64,000 nt of DNA from assembly GCF_001625215.2 (NCBI RefSeq), contig NC_030381.2, forward strand, positions 3,807,131-3,871,130, given 5' to 3'. This document shows, piece by piece, positions 60,586 through 64,000 of the stretch. The notes under the pieces were generated by a model, which saw nothing but the letters and a program-made list of their open reading frames with translations, was not told the origin of the DNA and did no database searches. The translations under genes were made by a program, and so were the position numbers. Origin of the DNA: Daucus carota subsp. sativus. Lineage: Eukaryota > Streptophyta > Magnoliopsida > Apiales > Apiaceae. Every line of letters starts with the position of its first letter. Positions within the stretch are counted from its first letter, which is position 1.

Positions 60586-61760
60586 AAATTTTTACAGATC
60601 TACTATACTCTCATAAATAGTTGAAGAGAGGAACAGCGGTTTTGAATTTAATGGCACCATTAATGATTCTGTAAAGAAAAACTTTTAGAAGATATTTAAT
60701 GTGTTAGGTTACAAGATGTAATCTGTTTTATTTCTAAAATTAAATATTATTTTTTAGTTTCAAAAAAAAAAATATCATTTTATGTATTTTAAAATATAAG
60801 TCATTTGATATTTGTATCTGTAATTCTAGGTGCATTGACCGCATTTTAAAAATTCTTATTTTTTTAAAAGAATCAATTAAAAATTTAATCATATATTTTT
60901 ATTTTAAAAAGAATATTTCAAAAGTAAATATTTCAAAAACGCATTCAAAAGATTACGGATGAATTGAAATTTTCAAGAAAGTAGAATTTAGATAACAAAA
61001 AATTATAATATATATGGACATTACTATTAATAGAACATAATTTAATCAATTTTAGTTATAATATATTATAATTATGAAAAAACATTATATAATAAAAGAG
61101 AGTATTTCATCATAAAAAATAAATTATAAAAATATATAATTTAAAAGAGTATTAAAATGTGCAAAATACGAACAGAACAGGTACAAATTCGCGTCCACGC
61201 CAGGTGGGAGCGGGAAAGCAGTGCATATGACCTTTATAACCCAACTGAAACAAGCCGGACAGCAGAATGAAAAAATCTTGGGAAATGAAACTACAGCATA
61301 AAATAAATATTTTTCGGCCCAAAACCGAAATTGACCTTCAAACCCAACTCAAATTCGAAAATGACTTTCAAATCCAGGCCAAACAGCTCAGAAGTATGCT
61401 GGCAGGAATCACAAGGTAAATAAATATTCAACATCTCATATCACCTTTATAACCCAGGTGAAACAAGGACAGCAAAATGACGAAATCCTTGGAGAAGAGA
61501 AGAAAAAAATCAAAACTTACGATTCAGCACTTGAGCTCAAGTGTTCAACTTCAAGCATACCATTCGACAAATTGTATCGGAATATAGGATACAGAAATTC
61601 ACCAAATTTTGCGCATAAAACAAAAACAAAATTACAACATACTAGGAAGAAGTTGTAAAGGGAGTTCAATACCCAATATATGTCTCGGATAGTAAACCTG
61701 CCAAGATTCGACAGCTGAGTAACTTTCAAGTAACAATTTAATAAACAGATGAATTCCACA
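60586..61760. other. Intergenic with duplicated 3' sequence
   Basis: AT-rich. 'tttataaccca' followed by 'gaaacaag' recurs at about 61231 and 61444, indicating local duplication downstream of copy 3. No gene is seen. Confidence 0.45.
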
Positions 61761-63717
61761 CTAAAGATCGGCAAAAGTGGCTGGCAGCTCGTCCACTACT
61801 ACATTGTAGAACTTCTGTATGTCAACCAACATCCTGACATCATCCTTGGTCACAAAGTTGATTGCAAAACCTTTCCTTCCAAAACGTCCAATACAGCCAA
61901 TTCGATGAACGTAGTTCTCTGGCTGAGTCGGCAAATCATAGTTAATTACAAGGGATACTTGTTGGACATCTATACCACGAGCCAGAAGATCGGTGGTAAT
62001 GAGCACACGAGAAGAACCAGAATGAAATTCATGCATAATAAAATCTCTAGTGTTTTGATCCATGTCTCCATGAGTAGCAGAGACTGTGTAATCACGGCTG
62101 CGCATTTTGTCAGTCAGCCAATCAACCTTGCACTCAGTATTAACAAAGATGACACTCTGAAAAATAACCAAGGTCTCATAATGATCACAAAGTGTTTCCA
62201 GTTTCCGTTCCTCCTTGTCAACATTAACATAAAATTGTTTGATACCCTCAAGATTGAGCCCATCTCTCTTTACCAGAATTCTCACAGGCTTATTCATGAA
62301 TTTTCCTGTGATTTCAAGAGCCTCAGGAGGTATGGTGGTGGCCGAGAAAATTCCAACTTGAATTTTAGGTGGTAGCAACTGCCGGATATCATTAATCTGC
62401 GAATAAACATCTGAAGAGATTATTATTCTTCTAGCCGTACAAAAAAAATAAATATATAATATGATGAAAAAATTAAAAAAAATATTTCAGCCTCTACTAG
62501 TATGAGTGAAAGCGCTGCAGTTGTCAAGAGAAAAAATAAAATAAAAACATATTGTAACATGACTGTCTTCCTCCTTGATCATGGTACAGACGATACCTCT
62601 TTGAAGTCTAACGACGGAATTTTATCCACTTCGTCCAAAACAAGCATTTTAATGTGATCTGAACAAAGAGACTGTTTCCGCAACAGGTGTAATACACGGC
62701 TCGGAGAACCAACCACAACATGAAAACCTCTTGACAGAATACGTTGATCATTACGGGCACTATTCCACCCACAGGAAAGAACCCTTACGCCAAGATGACC
62801 ACCAAGAGCTTGCATAACCATCTCAATTTGTTGTGCGAGTTCACGTGTAGGAGCAAGAACCAGTGCTTGACACTCTACAACATCATAATCAAGTTGCTGC
62901 AAAACTCCAGAGCAAAAAATTACAGATTTTCCGATACCAGACTCTGCCTGTTGAATAACATCTAGTCCCTTGCAGAATGGAACAATCCCGAGCTGCTGAA
63001 TCGCAGATGGCTTCTCGAAACCTTTACAACATAGAAGGCAAAAAAAAAATACATTTAAACATAGCAGTGATCGAGTGTATGTTATGCATCATGCATCCTT
63101 ATCATAATGTTACATTGAGATTTGAAACAGGAGCTGGATGTATCTGGAAGTTAGTTAAATTTGAAACAGAACAATGCATTGGAGACATGGTGCTATTTAG
63201 CACCAAAAACCACTTTTCGGTGCTAAATTATAGCAATAGTTCCATCTATTTCTGCACAACCATTGGACTTGCTATAAAAGAAAGTTCTAGTACCAGAGCA
63301 ACACAATAATCCAGTCAAGTCATGGAGAAATCAGTATCGAGCATAGACAACCCGTAATTAGTAATATAAACTGATGTATTATCTATTCTTCTTATAAATA
63401 TAGCAACATGCAAACAAGGTCATAATTTTCAATACCAAATGCATATATGCCTCTCAAAAGATTTTCGTCCAATCCCATTGCATCAAAGCTGTCATAAACC
63501 TCATCACATGTTGTAAAGAATTTTTCTCCGTCAGCAGCAAGTCTGCTCCTATTAGACCACAAGATTTATTACCATCAAACAGCAACCTCAGAGAAAAAAA
63601 AAAAAAAACATAAAAGAATGTGATGAAGATATATAATTTGGAAATAAGAAAAAGGTGAACTTACAGCTCAGTCATACTTGTATTGAAGCAAGAAGCTTCT
63701 GGTACACAACCAGCCAT
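61761..63717 (-). CDS. eIF4A-like DEAD-box protein copy 3, open frame with altered motifs
   Basis: Exons 63665-63717, 63436-63542, 62597-63021 and 61761-62396 join in frame to 406 residues (eIF4A is about 413). The Q motif [10 protein letters not shown] and [10 protein letters not shown] are intact. Changed: Walker A AESGIGKS (usual AQSGTGKT); the GG motif CGW; TPGR to SPSR; DEAD to DEVD (VLDEVDKI); SAT followed by an extra residue (SATTIPPEA); motif [15 protein letters not shown] (usual HRIGRSGRFGRKG), losing an arginine that contacts ATP. Motifs IV and V ([22 protein letters not shown]) are normal. It probably binds RNA or partners, and ATPase activity is doubtful. The ATG at 63717 is the eIF4A-like start, but an in-frame upstream exon suggests a longer protein. 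Confidence 0.8.
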
Positions 63718-63826
63718 GACTAATACAAAGAACAAGACATCAACATTAACCAACAAAAATGGTAACTTGAAACAAAGGAACTAATCTGACGTTGCAGAAA
63801 GTAAACACACTTCCCCTGCTCTTTAC

Positions 63827-64000
63827 CTTTGTCTTTATTATTTTTAGGCTTTCTTGCATTCAAATCGCTTTCCCTTTCATTCTTAGACGTAATTTCTGCA
63901 CTTTTCTTTGCTAAGCCCTCCAGTGAAACCAATATATTCTCATATTCTTCAAAAGATGGTTGTACAGGCCATCCTTGGATTGATTTCACAAAGGGAACGA
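63827..64000 (-). CDS. Upstream exon, probably of the same gene as eIF4A-like copy 3 (partial)
   Basis: An open minus-strand stretch enters from beyond the right edge and reads FVKSIQGWPVQPSFEEYENI, then VSLEGLAKKSAEIT and a Lys/Asn/Asp-rich end (KPKNNKDK). It ends at a donor G|GTAAAG (63827). The next acceptor, TTAG at about 63720-63723, joins it in frame: AAAG|TCATGGCT gives K-V-M-A-G. It thus either extends copy 3 at the N-terminus or belongs to a separate gene ending within the intron (the frame also stays open for a while past the donor). No domain was recognised. Confidence 0.55.

Noticed and set aside
61749-62375. Plus-strand open frame of 208 codons
   Set aside because: It is the antisense of the last exon of eIF4A-like copy 3.

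Overview
The window is nuclear DNA of a flowering plant, most likely a eudicot. Genes are spliced with GT-AG introns, intergenic DNA is AT-rich, and the families are plant-specific: LOB domain, IQ67 domain, plastid SQD1, class A heat-stress factor. Plant transposon classes are dense (L1-type LINE with RNase H, TRIM, SINE, Stowaway, hAT, Mutator-like and CACTA pieces, Helitron). The species cannot be fixed from the sequence alone. No tRNA or rRNA gene and no CRISPR array was seen.

Layout. 1-3.7 kb is AT-rich repeat-bearing DNA. 3.7-4.4 kb holds a single-exon LBD transcription-factor gene (minus). 5.2-7 kb carries a CACTA end and Stowaway elements. 7.1-23.7 kb is a tandem array of six copies of one small membrane-protein gene (plus strand; resembles the MEE60-type family). 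Two copies look complete, one has an in-frame deletion and three are broken. The array was enlarged by a segmental duplication, and a 5.3-kb dead LINE sits in one duplicate. 24.5-28.9 kb is SQD1 (UDP-sulfoquinovose synthase) with a 2.2-kb leader intron. 31.3-33.2 kb is a class A heat-stress factor with a consensus heat-shock element upstream. 34.9-37.6 kb is an IQD calmodulin-binding gene (minus), convergent with the factor. 40.0-44.2 kb is a seven-exon mitochondrial coenzyme A carrier gene (minus). 47.7-64 kb is a minus-strand cluster of eIF4A-derived DEAD-box sequences: three near-complete copies, each followed downstream by a relic of a further copy, plus an inverted duplication of a transposon-like coding sequence. 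The right edge cuts the last gene.

The housekeeping genes (SQD1, CoA carrier, IQD, LBD, HSF) show no sign of acting as one pathway. The two clusters show local birth and death of genes. Because duplicates can be compared with and without insertions, several transposons can be placed before or after the duplication, and exact target-site duplications can be read. The least ordinary gene is the third eIF4A copy. Its frame is open through four core exons and continues in frame into an upstream exon off the window, yet several helicase motifs are changed (DEAD to DEVD, a changed Walker A, the motif VI arginine lost).
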